A DNA stretch of 11,615 nucleotides. It comes from Roseburia sp. CAG:309 (GTDB taxonomy: Bacteria; Bacillota; Clostridia; Lachnospirales; Lachnospiraceae). Numbering within the stretch: position 1 is the first letter of the stretch; each line of letters begins with the position of its first letter. A model generated the notes under the pieces. The model was not told where the DNA came from. It did not search any database and saw nothing but the letters and a program-made list of their open reading frames with translations. Both the position numbers and the translations under genes were made by a program. Of the stretch, positions 11,342 to 11,615 are shown in pieces. The stretch covers positions 24,081 through 35,695 of the forward strand of contig FR894050.1 of NCBI GenBank assembly GCA_000434115.1, written 5' to 3'.

Positions 11342-11615
11342 TCAGGAAATACACTCCTGAATCAATTCCGGTACACTCTCCGGCACATCCTTGATCTCAT
11401 AACAGGTTTCCAGATGGCGAATCCCTGCATCGAGAAGTGACTTGTCTGAAGTATATAAAGTGGCAAGGGATTCTCCGGCTTCCACCTTCTGTCCCAGCTT
11501 TTTATGAAGAATGATCCCGGCACATGGATCGATATGATCCTCTTTTTTGCTGCGCCCGGCACCTAAGATTCCGGCAGCAGTGCCGACTCCCTCCGTATTA
11601 ATATAGGTAAGATAA
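11342..11615 (-). CDS. pdp: pyrimidine-nucleoside phosphorylase, C-terminal 90 residues
   Basis: On the minus strand the frame ends in TGA at 11344-11342 and is open to the window edge, so the N-terminal three quarters are missing. The visible part reads INTEGVGTAAGILGAGRSKK, then EDHIDPCAGIILHKKLGQKV, then EAGESLATLYTSDKSLLDAG, which is the C-terminal domain of pyrimidine-nucleoside/thymidine phosphorylases: the GAGRxxKED-ID-GI-LHKKxGxxVxxGExLATLY pattern. These enzymes cleave thymidine, deoxyuridine or uridine with phosphate to the base and (deoxy)ribose-1-phosphate in the cytoplasm. In Firmicutes the broad-specificity enzyme Pdp is usual, but the fragment cannot separate it from thymidine phosphorylase (DeoA). 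Confidence 0.85.
   Translation of the reverse strand, partial: YLTYINTEGVGTAAGILGAGRSKKEDHIDPCAGIILHKKLGQKVEAGESLATLYTSDKSLLDAGIRHLETCYEIKDVPESVPELIQECIS

Noticed and set aside
11362..11562. A 66-codon minus-strand ORF near the right edge.
   Set aside because: It is in a different frame from the clear pyrimidine-nucleoside phosphorylase C-terminus that covers the same bases.

Overview
The window looks like a chromosomal segment from an anaerobic, endospore-forming Firmicute, most likely a Lachnospiraceae or Eubacterium-type gut clostridium. The grounds are strong AGGAGG-type ribosome binding sites, sigma-A promoters of the low-GC Gram-positive type, the sporulation pair spmA-spmB, tmcAL (ylbM), a chemotaxis receptor, and an arylsulfate sulfotransferase of the kind known from intestinal eubacteria. 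No tRNA, rRNA, CRISPR array, insertion sequence or phage gene is visible. Genus-level placement is inference.

Layout. (1) 1-933 is the 3' part of a MutS-family ATPase. It converges, across a bidirectional terminator, on a minus-strand lipoprotein gene (1013-1621) that has a clear promoter. (2) 1750-2410 is a decayed stretch: a promoter, a short ORF with a good ribosome site, a three-helix membrane protein interrupted by TAA, and a second small membrane protein broken by a +1 frameshift. (3) 2379-3565 holds spmA-spmB behind a sequence that closely resembles a sigma-E (mother-cell) promoter. (4) 3602-4310 is a five-helix membrane protein of unknown function with its own promoter. (5) 4307-7092 is a two-gene sulfur operon, an APS kinase (cysC) and a leaderless arylsulfate sulfotransferase (assT), preceded by a structured leader of about 145 nt and a tandem 11-bp repeat in the promoter. 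(6) 7054-7908 is a minus-strand cytoplasmic M14 zinc carboxypeptidase whose end overlaps the end of assT by 39 bp. (7) 8058-9883 is an RNA leader with a strong terminator hairpin and a possible antiterminator, then tmcAL and a small membrane protein. (8) 9889-11225 is a methyl-accepting chemotaxis protein with almost no extracellular domain. It is followed by a 63-bp inverted repeat and the C-terminal end of a minus-strand pyrimidine-nucleoside phosphorylase running off the window.

How the genes work together. The clearest units are spmA-spmB (spore maturation) and cysC-assT (activated sulfate). The second is the more curious one. APS kinase makes PAPS, whereas classical ASST enzymes do not use PAPS and transfer sulfate between phenols, usually in the periplasm. 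Here both proteins appear cytoplasmic and are co-transcribed. The two RNA leaders (cysC and tmcAL) and the decayed pair upstream of spmA are the main features that the coding genes do not explain.
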